DNA of 64,000 nt from Pisaster brevispinus (GCA_023634235.1 JAMKCF010000018.1:4121474-4185473), one strand, 5' to 3'. Positions 33,355 to 45,451 are shown, counted from the first letter of the stretch. Program-made: numbers and translations. The notes: a model not told the origin generated them from the sequence alone.

Positions 33355-36300
33355 TTTTGATAAAAATCACAAGGGGTAAGCTTTGAAGTTTTCTTCATTT
33401 TGAACCATTATTTGATAAAAATCACAAGGGGTAAGCCTTGCAATTTTCTTCATTTTGAACTGTTATTTGATAAAAATCACAAGGGGTAAGCCTTGCAATT
33501 TATCTTCATTTTTAACCGCTTTTTGATAAAAATCACAAGGGGTAAGCATTGCAGTTTTCTTCAGTTTTAATCGTTATTTGATAAAAATCACAAGGGGTAA
33601 GCCTTGCAAGTTTCTTCATTTTGAACCGTTATTTGATAAAAATCACAAGGGGTAAGCCTTGCAGTTTTCTTCATTTTTAACCGTTATTTGATAAAAATCA
33701 CAAGGGGTAAGCCTTGCAGTTTTCTTCATTTTTAATCGTTATTTGATAAAAATCACAAGGGGTAAGCCTTGCAAGTTTCTTCATTTTGAACCGTTATTTG
33801 ATAAAAATCACAAGGGGTAAGCCTTGCAGTTTTCTTCATTTTGAACCGTTATTTGATAAAAATCACAAGGGGTAAGCCTTGCAGTTTTCTTCATTTTGAA
33901 CCGTTATTTGATAAAAATCACAAGGGGTAAGCCTTGCAGTTTTCTTCATTTTGAACCGTTATTTGATAAAAATCACAAGGGGTAAGCCTTGCAGTTTTCT
34001 TCATTTTTAACCGCTTTTTGATGAAAATCACAAGGGGTAAACCTTGCAGTTTTCTTCATTTTGAACCGTTATTTGATAAAAATCACAAGGGGTAAGCCTT
34101 GCAGTTTTCTTCATTTTGAACCGTTTTTTGATAAAAATCACAAGGGGTAAGCCTTGCAATTTTCTTCAGTTTTAAATGCTTTTTGATAAAAATCACAAGG
34201 GGTAAGCCTTGCAGTTTTCTTCAGTTTTAATCGTTATTTGATAAAAATCACAAGGGGTAAGCCTTGCAGTTTTCTTCATTTTTAATCGTTATTTGATAAA
34301 AATCACAAGGGGTAAGCCTTGCAGTTTTCTTCATTTTGAACCGTTATTTGATAAAAATCACAAGGGGCAAGCCTTGCAGTTTTCTTCATTTTGAACCGTT
34401 ATTTGATAAAAATCACAAGGGGTAAGCCTTGCAGTTTTCTTCATTTTGAACCGTTATTTGATAAAAATCACAAGGGGTAAGCCTTGCAGTTTTCTTCATT
34501 TTGAACCGTTATTTGATAAAAATCACAAGGGGTAAGCCTTGCAGTTTTCTTCATTTTGAACCGTTATTTGATAAAAATCACAAGGGGTAAGCCTTGCAAT
34601 TTATCTTCATTTTTAATCGTTATTTGATAAAAATCACAAGGGGTAAGCCTTGCAGTTTATCTTCATTTTTAATCGTTATTTGATAAAAATCACAAGGGGT
34701 AAGCCTTGCAATTTATCTTCATTTTTAATTGTTATTTGATAAAAATCACAAGGGGTAAGCCTTGCAGTTTTCTTCATTTTTAACCGCTTTTTGATAAAAA
34801 TCACAAGGGGTAAGCCTTGCAATTTATCTTCATTTTTAACCGCTTTTTGATAAAAATCACAAGGGGTAAGCCTTGCAGTTTTCTTCAGTTTTAATCGTTA
34901 TTTGATAAAAATCACAAGGGGTAAGCCTTGCAGTTTATCTTCATTTTTAACCGTTATTTGATAAAAATCACAAGGGGTAAGCCTTGCAGTTTTCTTCATT
35001 TTTAATTGTTATTTGATAAAAATCACAAGGGGTAAGCCTTGCAGTTTATCTTCATTTTTAATTGTTATTTGATAAAAATCACAAGGGGTAAGCCTTGCAG
35101 TTTTCTTCATTTTTAACCGCTTTTTGATAAAAATCACAAGGGGTAAGCCTTGCAATTTATCTTCATTTTTAACCGCTTTTTGATAAAAATCACAAGGGGT
35201 AAGCCTTGCAGTTTTCTTCAGTTTTAATCGTTATTTGATAAAAATCACAAGGGGTAAGCCTTGCAGTTTATCTTCATTTTTAACCGTTATTTGATAAAAA
35301 TCACAAGGGGTAACCTTGCAGTTTTCTTCATTTTTAATCGTTATTTGATAAAAATCACAAGGGGTAAGCCTTGCAGTTTTCTTCATTTTGAACCGTTATT
35401 TGATAAAAATCACAAGGGGTAAGCCTTGCAGTTTTCTTCATTTTTAATCGTTATTTGATAAAAATCACAAGGGGTAAGCCTTGCAGTTTTCTTCATTTTG
35501 AACCGTTATTTGATAAAAATCACAAGGGGTAAGCCTTGCAGTTTTCTTCATTTTGAACCGTTATTTGATAAAAATCACAAGGGGTAAGCCTTGCAGTTTT
35601 CTTCATTTTGAACCGTTATTTGATAAAAATCACAAGGGGTAAGCCTTGCAGTTTTCTTCATTTTGAACCGTTATTTGATAAAAATCACAAGGGGTAAGCC
35701 TTGCAATTTATCTTCATTTTTAACCGCTTTTTGATAAAAATCACAAGGGGTAAGCCTTGCAGTTTTCTTCAGTTTTAATCGTTATTTGATAAAAATCACA
35801 AGGGGTAAGCCTTGCAGTTTTCTTCATTTTTAATCGTTATTTGATAAAAATCACAAGGGGTAAGCCTTGCAGTTTTCTTCATTTTGAACCGTTATTTGAT
35901 AAAAATCACAAGGGGTAAGCCTTGCAGTTTTCTTCATTTTGAACCGTTATTTGATAAAAATCACAAGGGGTAAGCCTTGCAGTTTTCTTCATTTTGAACC
36001 GTTATTTGATAAAAATCACAAGGGGTAAGCCTTGCAGTTTTCTTCATTTTGAACCGTTATTTGATAAAAATCACAAGGGGTAAGCCTTGCAGTTTTCTTC
36101 ATTTTGAACCGTTATTTGATAAAAATCACAAGGGGTAAGCCTTGCAATTTTCTTCATTTTTAATCGTTATTTGATAAAAATCACAAGGGGTAAGCCTTGC
36201 AGTTTTCTTCATTTTGAACCGTTATTTGATAAAAATCACAAGGGGTAAGCCTTGCAATTTTCTTCATTTTGAACCGTTATTTGATAAAAATCACAAGGGG

Positions 36301-39300
36301 TAAGCCTTGCAATTTTCTTCATTTTTAATCGTTATTTGATAAAAATCACAAGGGGTAAGCCTTGCAATTTATCTTCATTTTTAATCGTTATTTGATAAAA
36401 ATCACAAGGGGTAAGCCTTGCAATTTTCTTCATTTTTAATCGTTATTTGATAAAAATCACAAGGGGTAAGCCTTGCAATTTATCTTCATTTTTAATCGTT
36501 ATTTGATAAAAATCACAAGGGGTAAGCCTTGCAGTTTTCTTCAGTTTTAAATGCTTTTTGATAAAAATCACAAGGGGTAAGCCTTGCAATTTTCTTCATT
36601 TTTAAATGCTTTTTGATAAAAATCACAAGGGGTAAGCCTTGCAGTTTTCTTCATTTTTAACTGTTTTTGATAAAAATCACAAGGGGTAAGCCTTGCAATT
36701 TATCTTCATTTTTAATCGTTATTTGATAAAAATCACAAGGGGTAAGCCTTGCAGTTTTCTTCATTTTGAACCGTTATTTGATAAAAATCACAAGGGGTAA
36801 GCCTTGCAGTTTTCTTCATTTTTAATCGTTATTTGATAAAAATCACAAGGGGTAAGCCTTGCAGTTTTCTTCATTTTGAACCGTTATTTGATAAAAATCA
36901 CAAGGGGTAAGCCTTGCAGTTTTCTTCATTTTGAACCGTTATTTGATAAAAATCACAAGGGGTAAGCCTTGCAGTTTTCTTCATTTTGAACCGTTATTTG
37001 ATAAAAATCACAAGGGGTAAGCCTTGCAGTTTTCTTCATTTTGAACCGTTATTTGATAAAAATCACAAGGGGTAAGCCTTGCAATTTATCTTCATTTTTA
37101 ACCGCTTTTTGATAAAAATCACAAGGGGTAAGCCTTGCAGTTTTCTTCAGTTTTAATCGTTATTTGATAAAAATCACAAGGGGTAAGCCTTGCAGTTTTC
37201 TTCATTTTTAATCGTTATTTGATAAAAATCACAAGGGGTAAGCCTTGCAGTTTTCTTCATTTTGAACCGTTATTTGATAAAAATCACAAGGGGTAAGCCT
37301 TGCAGTTTTCTTCATTTTGAACCGTTATTTGATAAAAATCACAAGGGGGTAAGCCTTGCAGTTTTCTTCATTTTGAACCGTTATTTGATAAAAATCACAA
37401 GGGGTAAGCCTTGCAGTTTTCTTCATTTTGAACCGTTATTTGATAAAAATCACAAGGGGTAAGCCTTGCAGTTTTCTTCATTTTGAACCGTTATTTGATA
37501 AAAATCACAAGGGGTAAGCCTTGCAATTTTCTTCATTTTTAATCGTTATTTGATAAAAATCACAAGGGGTAAGCCTTGCAGTTTTCTTCAGTTTTAAATG
37601 CTTTTTGATAAAAATCACAAGGGGTAAGCCTTGCAATTTTCTTCATTTTTAAATGCTTTTTGATAAAAATCACAAGGGGTAAGCCTTGCAGTTTTCTTCA
37701 TTTTTAACTGTTTTTGATAAAAATCACAAGGGGTAAGCCTTGCAATTTATCTTCATTTTTAATCGTTATTTGATAAAAATCACAAGGGGTAAGCCTTGCA
37801 GTTTTCTTCATTTTTAACCGCTTTTTGATAAAAATCACAAGGGGCAAGCCTTGCAATTTATCTTCATTTTTAATTGTTATTTGATAAAAATCACAAGGGG
37901 TAAGCCTTGCAGTTTTCTTCATTTTTAATTGTTATTTGATAAAAATCACAAGGGGTAAGCCTTGCAGTTTATCTTCATTTTTAATTGTTATTTGATAAAA
38001 ATCACAAGGGGTAAGCCTTGCAGTTTTCTTCATTTTTAACCGCTTTTTGATAAAAATCACAAGGGGTAAGCCTTGCAATTTATCTTCATTTTTAATTGTT
38101 ATTTGATAAAAATCACAAGGGGTAAGCCTTGCAATTTTCTTCATTTTTAACCGTTATTTGATAAAAATCACAAGGGGTAAGCCTTGCAGTTTTCTTCATT
38201 TTTAATTGTTATTTGATAAAAATCACAAGGGGTAAGCCTTGCAGTTTATCTTCATTTTTAATTGTTATTTGATAAAAATCACAAGGGGTAAGCCTTGCAA
38301 TTTATCTTCATTTTTAATCGTTATTTGATAAAAATCACAAGGGGTAAGCCTTGCAATTTATCTTCATTTTTAACCGCTTTTTGATAAAAATCACAAGGGG
38401 TAAGCCTTGCAATTTATCTTCATTTTTAATCGTTATTTGATAAAAATCACAAGGGGTAAGCCTTGCAGTTTTCTTCATTTTTAATTGTTATTTGATAAAA
38501 ATCACAAGGGGTAAGCCTTGCAGTTTATCTTCATTTTTAATTGTTATTTGATAAAAATCACAAGGGGTAAGCCTTGCAGTTTTCTTCATTTTTAACCGCT
38601 TTTTGATAAAAATCACAAGGGGTAAGCCTTGCAATTTATCTTCATTTTTAATTGTTATTTGATAAAAATCACAAGGGGTAAGCCTTGCAATTTTCTTCAT
38701 TTTTTAACCGTTATTTGATAAAAATCACAAGGGGTAAGCCTTGCAGTTTTCTTCATTTTTAATCGTTATTTGATAAAAATCACAAGGGGTAAGCCTTGCA
38801 GTTTTCTTCATTTTTAACCGTTTTTTGATAAAAATCACAAGGGGTAAGCCTTGCAATTTTCTTCATTTTTAATCGTTATTTGATAAAAATCACAAGGGGT
38901 AAGCCTTGCAGTTTTCTTCATTTTTAACCGCTTTTTGATAAAAATCACAAGGGGTAAGCCTTGCAATTTATCTTCATTTTTAATTGTTATTTGATAAAAA
39001 TCACAAGGGGTAAGCCTTGCAATTTATCTTCATTTTTAACCGTTATTTGATAAAAATCACAAGGGGTAAGCCTTGCAGTTTATCTTCAGTTTTTATCGTT
39101 ATTTAATAAAAATTACAAGGGGTAAGCCTTGCAGTTTTCTTCATTTTTAACCGTTATTTAGAAAAAATCACAAGGGGTAAGCCTTGCAATTTTTTTCAGT
39201 TTTAAACGCTTTTTGATAAAAATCACAAGGGGTAAGCATTGCAATTTATCTTCAGTTTTAATCGTTATTTGATAAAAATCACAAGGGGTAAGCCTTGCAG

Positions 39301-39465
39301 TTTTCTTCATTTTTAACCGCTTTTTGATAAAAATCACAAGGGGTAAGCCTTGCAGTTTTCTTCATTTTTAAACGCTTTTTGATAAAAATCACAAGGGGTA
39401 AGCATTGCAATTTTCTTCATTTTTAACCGCTTTTTGATAAAAATCACAAGGGGTAAGCCTTGCAA
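33355..39465. repeat. 55/56-bp tandem array, about 110 copies
   Basis: The unit contains AAAAATCACAAGGGGTAAGC, CTTGCAGTTTTCTTCATTTT and a variable RAACCGTTATTTGAT end. Length alternates between 55 bp (TTTTCTTC) and 56 bp (TTTATCTTC), with rare 54- and 57-bp units. Blocks of variants recur: a 54-bp unit with AACTGTTTTTG is at 36659 and 37707, 1,048 bp or about 19 units apart, so large blocks were copied. All units face the same way. Open - frames arise where 55 + 56 = 111 bp keeps phase. Confidence 0.97.
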
Positions 39466-39721
39466 AACGTTTCTGTTTTTCGTATTCAATTTGTTTTGTT
39501 CCTAAAAGTGTTTTAAAATATTTCCAAGTTTTAAAGTATTGTTCCTGACAAGGTTTAATAGTACAATTATCATTGAAGGAGAGTGACTTGGTTGATACAA
39601 ATGTCAAAACAAAATGATTGTATAATTGCTGCAGATTAACCTTGAATTGGACTGCAAAACATTTCAATGATTTCAAAGTTGAGATGCATCGTGGACAATT
39701 CTAACTGAATCAGGCCCAATT
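39466..39721 (-). repeat. Inverted arm, right, bounding the 55-bp array
   Basis: Reverse complement of the left arm 33099-33354, about 9 differences over 256 bp. The array runs in up to GCCTTGCA, then the arm starts AAACGTTTCTG. Two bases after its outer end the 74-bp direct repeat begins. Confidence 0.93.
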
Positions 39722-39723
39722 TT

Positions 39724-39797
39724 AACTACGCCATTGACCTACAGAATACAAGCTTGACAACAGTCTTGATTTAATCGATGATTGGATTTATTGCACT
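39724..39797 (+). repeat. Outer 74-bp direct repeat, right copy
   Basis: 71 of 74 bases match 32931-33004 in the same orientation. It lies two bases outside the right arm, whereas the left copy is separated from its arm by 94 bp. Confidence 0.9.
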
Positions 39798-40172
39798 ACC
39801 TTTCAGATTAAAGAAAAACTAGTTGTCTTTGCTGCAGAGTATCTAAACATTGCAACCTACTCTTCAGATTTAAGAAAAAAATACATGTAGTCTTTGCTGC
39901 AGATTATCTAAACATTGCAACCTACTCTTCAGATTTCAGAAAAACTAGTAATCTTTGCTGCAGATTATCTAAATATTGCAACCTACTACTCTTCAGATTT
40001 AAGAAAAACTCATTTTTGCTGCAGATTATCTTAATATTGTAACCTACTCTTCAGATTTAAGAAAAACTAGTTATCCTTGCTGCAGATTATCTTAATATTG
40101 TAACCCACTCTTCAGATTTAAGAACAAGTTTTCGTCTTTGTTGCAGATTTCCTTTAGCCCTACTCTTCAGAT
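39798..40172. repeat. ~61-bp tandem array, 6 copies
   Basis: GCTGCAG occurs at 39831, 39897, 39957, 40018 and 40079, with a variant at 40139. Spacing is 60-66 bp. The unit reads CTTTGCTGCAGATTATCTAA then CATTGCAACCTACTCTTCAG. It is unrelated to the 60- and 55-bp arrays nearby. Confidence 0.9.
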
Positions 40173-40613
40173 ATTAGTTTTTGTTTTATCATTCGTGTGC
40201 TTATTCATTGTGTGTTTCTATTGATCAAATGCACTAAATATCAGTCACTACTTTTTAACTGTCTTCTGATTTTTTGAAAATACAATGTAACAGCTTTTAA
40301 TGCAACTGTTTTTCATTTACATTGACCGTGTAAAGCAAAGAGGTAACTTTCAAATTAAACAAAAACCTATTTTTAACATTACTACAACTTTATCGAAGTG
40401 ACTTTAAACTAGTATTTCAGAAGTGATTTTTTACTGATGTAGAGAAAAAACATCACATGAGCAGTATAATTTTTACTTGAAAACAACAAAACAATGATCT
40501 CCTCTCTTTTTATACAAGCAATACTTGTAGCGCATTGTGACTAAGGTGCAAGGGTCTTGTAGGAAATGTATGCACGTAAGGCCCTCAGTGTGATTGACTC
40601 TTTTTCTCCCACT
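40173..40613. other. No gene recognised
   Basis: AT-rich spacer after the last tandem array. Nothing seen. Confidence 0.5.
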
Positions 40614-40775
40614 GATAGACCCCTTGCATTGGCCGCCATCGTTGATGTAACGTGCATTCGCGCGAAAGGCTACCACTGGCTGAGAGTCGCGCGCAGCGAG
40701 ACACGCCTGCACTTTTCCCATTGTTTGTCATCAAAGATGGCGGCCACTGATGTCATGTGCAATCCATCTATTTGC
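40614..40775 (+). mobile_element. MITE, GGCCGCCAT family, + copy
   Basis: Starts ATAGACCCCTTGCATTGGCC. Its other end carries GATGGCGGCCACTGATGTCA and ATCCATCTAT, the reverse complement of the first with changes. The interior CTGGCTGAGAGTCGCGCGCA matches the - strand copy at 42322-42480 at about 90%. Confidence 0.8.
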
Positions 40776-41633
40776 CTGCTAGAACACATATGACTGAAAG
40801 AAGGGCCACAGCCCTTTGAAGCTGTCTTGATACTCACAGTCCAACACAAAGTGTAATTTTAATGTCCACAGCTTTCAACAATGACGACTGTGGCAGAGCT
40901 TGCTTTTCCACAATGACAAAGACGTCTGTTGGTTGAAGTTTCGCTTTACATCTCGATGCAATGCCAATACGAATGCTTGAGGACGCTTCTCTGAATCTAG
41001 TTTCGTCACGTAGGCAGGGGATGTTAGTTATATCCTGCAGCAACATTTAGAAATTATAATAAATATATTTATTGATATTCTTTAATAAATACCTTGGAGA
41101 GTTTACGCACTCTGATTGGACAATTACTGGTCACGTGGGGGTGTATGTACATGTGAATATTTATAAAGACCTGTGAACTAGCGAATAAATGGCCCCTAAA
41201 CAAGCATATTGTGCTTGTTGGGCGGTGAACTCTCAAATCAACTGTTTTCCTTTTTGCAAATTGTTTTTGTGTTTTTGGGCAAGGACAGATGGTGCTGCGT
41301 GCACGCTCATACCACAGTACATGTAGGCGTACGGGCAGAATGTATTAATTTAAGGCAGCTGGTACGCACACAAAATGAACATAATGCAAAGCATAAAGCT
41401 GAACACCAATCTAGGTATTTATATTTATGTTTTAAAATTCAAAGCTCGTGGTCTAGTTCTTGAAAATTTGACTAATAGTTTAGTACGTGTAAGAGACTAG
41501 GTACCATGCAAAAGTTGAACAGCCTAGCGAGTGGACCTTGAACATAAGTAGAACACTTCTCAAAATAACGGCAACAGAAAAATCACAAATTCTGATATTT
41601 TGTACCCTCTTTTTGTTAAAGGTATTTATTAAT

Positions 41634-41799
41634 GGGAATAACAGTGTGTGGAGCCGGTCTTCAATGCATGGTAATGACCTTACTTGGTGGCTGGCCGCTG
41701 TTAATGGACCGAGCCGAGCCAAAGGCAAGGTCCATTAACAGCGGCCAGCCACCAACCCGGTCATATAAGTGAAGACCGGTTTCTCACACTGTTATTCCC
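41634..41799. mobile_element. 166-bp palindromic MITE
   Basis: The ends GGGAATAACAGTGTG and CACACTGTTATTCCC are perfect inverted repeats. A second paired block (GGTGGCTGGCCGCTGTTAAT with its complement) fills the centre, so most of the element folds on itself. TAAT directly abuts both ends (41630-41633 and 41800-41803), a likely 4-bp target duplication. Short frames on both strands here are shadows of the palindrome. Confidence 0.82.
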
Positions 41800-42321
41800 T
41801 AATTCATACACCACTGTTCTGTATTTACACCATGGGCCAAGTTTCATGGTGCTGCATACCACAGTACCCTGCATTTATACCATCTGTGCAGTCAAATACT
41901 GTGGTACCTTTATAAAATAATTGTGACAAACTTTTTCGCCCACTACAATGATTATGAATACACATTTATCACTTTCATTGGCTATACCAGTCAGTCAAAG
42001 GACTATGAAGGCAAATTTACAAAATTTACAAAATACAACTTTGACTGGTTTGGCCTGAAGATTACGCATGGGTCGTATAAATGATAGATAGCATTGTGAT
42101 CAAACTATCAGAACTGTACTCACTGGTTAGGTATCAATAAATGCGTCCCGCTTAGACATGTTTAGAAGCAGCGCTGGATGAAACATCTGCCACCCGCTGC
42201 CTTCCTCTGTCCCTTAAAAATAAAGAGGCAGGAACAAATAGAGACAAGTTGGTTTTTCTGATCTGTGTGGAGATAATAAAAACATTATTTATAAGAATTT
42301 GGTTTTTATTTATGTTTTACC

Positions 42322-42480
42322 TATAGATGGATTGCACATGAAGTCAGTGGCCGCCATCTTTGATGACAAACAATGGAAAAGTGCAGGCGTGTAGGCGCTG
42401 CGTGCGACTCTCAGCCAATGATAGCCTTTCACGCGTGCACGTTACATCAACGATAGCGGCCAATGCCAGGGGGTCTATAC
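42322..42480 (-). mobile_element. MITE, GGCCGCCAT family, - copy
   Basis: Reverse-oriented sister of 40614-40775. The ends read CCTATAGATGGATTGCAC and GGGGGTCTATACC. TA flanks TAGA/TCTA on both sides, so a TA target duplication is plausible. The pair encloses the 166-bp MITE. Confidence 0.8.
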
Positions 42481-42888
42481 CTGGCTCTGCCTTACTATCA
42501 TAGCATCAAGTGTAAAGCGTACAAGACTAATGCCCATTAAACAGTGATGATAAATTAACAATATTGACATCTATTACCCCCTTTCTTTGACCACATGGAA
42601 CTTGTGTTAAAAACCTAGGTTTGGGGGTTGACTCTGGCTTATAGACTCCTTCTGCCTGTAAGAAGACAAATACCTAATGTGCTTTTCAAAATAATTGACA
42701 GAGCATTTGCCCAGATCAAAGCCATGGTTTCAAAAAGGGACAAATTTGAGCAAAAGGAGTTGCACCATTTTTTTTTATAGACCCCGTTTAAAGGTTGCCA
42801 AATTGTCTTTTCATGCTGAAGTATCAAGTTCGCATATTAATTACTGGAATGATAATTTATACAGTCCTTGACTCTTATGACTATGACT

Positions 42889-43316
42889 CCGTTTACACTA
42901 GACCCAGAAAGGTTGATCAGACCCGGATCTGATCCTGCAATGTGGATTAACGTCTAGTGTAAATGCCAAAAAGCAGGATCAGACCCGGTTCAAGATCCGG
43001 CAATTTTAATCCACTTTTTGAGGAGGGTTGAACCCGACAATTGGTGGATCAAATCCGGCAAAGTGGATTCCAGAAACAAGCGTATTAACGCAAAGGTGAA
43101 TCAGACATGATCAGACACTGCAATTCAATGTGGTTGTTTCCGGTTTTGCTAGAAATGGCTGTTTTTTTGCTTGTGTTTTTGTGTGACTGCTGTGATCAAA
43201 AAGTGGGATCAGAGCTGGATCAAGCACTGGTGTAAAGGCAACACAAGACCTTGATCCGTGGTCGTGATAAAAATGCTGGATCTTAACCCACCTTTCTAGA
43301 TTGAGTGTAAACACGG
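42889..43316. mobile_element. 428-bp TIR element, CCGTTTACACT ends
   Basis: The left end CCGTTTACACTAGACCCAGA and the right end CTAGATTGAGTGTAAACACGG are imperfect inverted repeats of about 26 bp with the shared block AGAAAGGT. The interior is full of GGATC-type words (GGATCAGACCCGG, TGATCCG) in both orientations. Non-autonomous, no coding region. Confidence 0.7.
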
Positions 43317-44178
43317 TGTTAGGGGGGGGGGGCACTAGCAGGCATATTCACACTAGTTTCTGTTTGCGTTTCTCTTAAACGAACCCCTTTTTAGAACTCT
43401 TGTTGAGCCATTTACTATCTTCTCATACTTTAACCTGATGTAAGGGCAAAAACAATCGCACTGTCTGCATGCATGGAAAAATAGTTTTAAAAACATTGAA
43501 ATTATCACATTAAAGTTTATAAAATCTACCATTTTACCCAGGGAATATTAAATCTCATTAGTCAACATTTCAAATGGTGTGGGGGGGGGGATGGACCCCC
43601 CCCCCAGTGCCCCCATAGTCACACCACTGAAACTGTTCCTCGCTCTATGGTATGCTCTACTGTTTGGGGTGGTGTACCTTCAGAGAGAGTTGTATACTCA
43701 CTGCAATTTAGTTGAGAGAACTTCCTTCCATACACTGCAATGCTGTCTAACAAACTCTATATGATGCTGTTTTTCATGAATGTCCATTAGTCGATCTGCA
43801 TGATAAGGTTACAACAAATCTGAAGTCCTCTTCAATCTATGACATAAATCAGTAATTTGAGGTTTTTTTCATTGTATATTCGGTTTGCGATAACACAATG
43901 TGTATATCTACTCGCTGTGTAGATTTGGGAATTAGGTCTTGCTATTTAGTCTACTGGGAAACTAATTCGGGAGACTACTTAGTTCTGAAAAGAACTGTCC
44001 AGCTTATTAGCTACTACCTGGGCGGAGGGTAGGAAATCAGCTACTTGAGCTTGATAGTGGATCGAATCAAGGGGACTTCTCGTTATTAACTTCACTGCCG
44101 CGGAGTGAGTTCTTAATTGGTCTCTACTCTTATCCCGTATTTCAATAGATGCAGAATGACAAATGAAAGGGATCTACG
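43317..44178. other. No gene; G/C homopolymer runs
   Basis: Contains G runs near 43323 and 43580. A partial end of a CAGTGG family element on the - strand lies near 43596-43632 (TGCCCCCATAGTCACACCAC then TG). Nothing coding was recognised. Confidence 0.45.
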
Positions 44179-44380
44179 CAGTGGCATAACTAAAGGGGGT
44201 GGGGCACGTGCCCCCCCCAATTGATGTTTGGAACCCGCCATTACGTGGATCAAGATCCAGTTTTTTTTTTAAAGTGCAAATGGAATCTACAGCTGATTTG
44301 CCAGCAGTGCCTCCCCCCCAAAAAAAGTGCCCTCCCCCTTACGACCCCCCCCCCCCAAAAGCTACTTGGATACACCGCTG
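44179..44380. mobile_element. hAT-like MITE, CAGTGG ends, 202 bp
   Basis: Ends CAGTGGCATAACTAAAGGGG and GCTACTTGGATACACCGCTG are inverted. The C-rich middle is typical of CAGTGGCGTAGC-type elements common in invertebrates. Flanks GATCTACG and GATCTATT agree at 6 of 8 positions, fitting an old 8-bp duplication. Confidence 0.65.
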
Positions 44381-45079
44381 GATCTATTACCATGTATTCT
44401 CATAAACAATCGCAACTAATGAACAGTTGGTAGGTTATAACACATTGTATTACCACAAGACAATGAAAGTGTCCATAACACAGGGGATATATACGCAATC
44501 TGATGAAGGGGATAATTCAGGTTATTTGTCAAACAACACAAAACAGACGACTTTGAGTTAAAATGTCAGTGTGCTCTTCTGTTCAGGGTTCGATAAGACT
44601 CCGTCTGTCCTAAAAAAAATATAGGATAAAGATGCTGACAATTTGCTCAATGGAGTCAGGGCTGTTATTATTTATTTTAGATGCAACAATTTTATCGATG
44701 GTCTCTTGCTTGGCTCAACCTCACTCAGAGATCGACAGACAAACTTCAATTCAAATCAAGCAAAAAAACATACACTTGCTGAAAAGAAGATGGAAATATT
44801 ATGTTCCTTTTTTAAGTACAACAGATGTGATGTGTAGCCTCGGCGAGACGTATATTAACTCGGAATAATGATTTGAACGCGAATCCTTTCCATCAAGTAT
44901 CTGAAGATAGCCTGTTCTGGTCAGCAAGCTGAAATCATTCTAGTGTGATATCCTTCTTTGAGTTGTGATCATAAATCTTTGTAGTTTGTTATTTTCACAA
45001 TTCATTCAATTACAAACAAATTATATTTGAAATGTGGTATGACTGCTACAAATTTTTTTTGTAACTACTTTTTAGTGCT

Positions 45080-45306
45080 TACCATCCCTTCATCCCACAA
45101 TCTCAGATACTCAGAAATGATCTCTCCGACTTATTCTTTCCTCGTCTTTGATCCACTCCCTTCTGAACTCGAAACTTGCTCCCATGTACTCCATCACTTG
45201 GTCAGCTGGTTCTGTGTTATCCTTCAACCACTGGAACTTTGTCTTTAATAGACTCGGACATCTCAAGAGGTTCCGCATCAGGGTCAGCCTTTGCTCCACG
45301 CATAGC
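45080..45306 (-). pseudogene. Frameshifted exon of an uncharacterised metazoan protein
   Basis: Read on the - strand, an acceptor-like TTCAACAG precedes the segment and a donor-like GATG|GTAAGC ends it. Three frames carry sensible pieces in order: EPLEMSESIKDK, then FQWLKDNTEPADQVMEYM with FEFRREWIKDEERIS, then EIISEYLRLWDEGM. At least two frameshifts separate them. The pattern (charged helix, FxxRRxWI, then xIIxxYxRL) resembles the C-terminal part of uncharacterised SAM-domain-linked proteins in fish and invertebrates. That resemblance is from memory and unverified. It could instead belong to a transposon. Confidence 0.5.
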
Positions 45307-45451
45307 TGTTGAATGATAACATGAAAGTCATGAAATAGATGTTCAATCTATGTAAGGGTTAAAAAAACAAATTATAATACGAGAAAGTCAATAACAGCTG
45401 CAGCTGCTCGTGTGTAGTCACTAAAAACGTGGTTGGTGGTTGAGTATAAAC

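Noticed and set aside
37262..38700. Repetitive frames of 66-72 codons on both strands
   Set aside because: They arise where 55 + 56 bp units sum to 111 bp and keep phase. Shadows of the 55-bp array.
24926..39465. CRISPR arrays
   Set aside because: The repeats are contiguous tandem units without unique spacers, in a eukaryotic setting.
33144..39676. 63-codon frame shared by both inverted arms
   Set aside because: Sharing follows from 96% identity of the arms. It begins at TTG, and several of the few differences change residues, so there is no sign of coding constraint.
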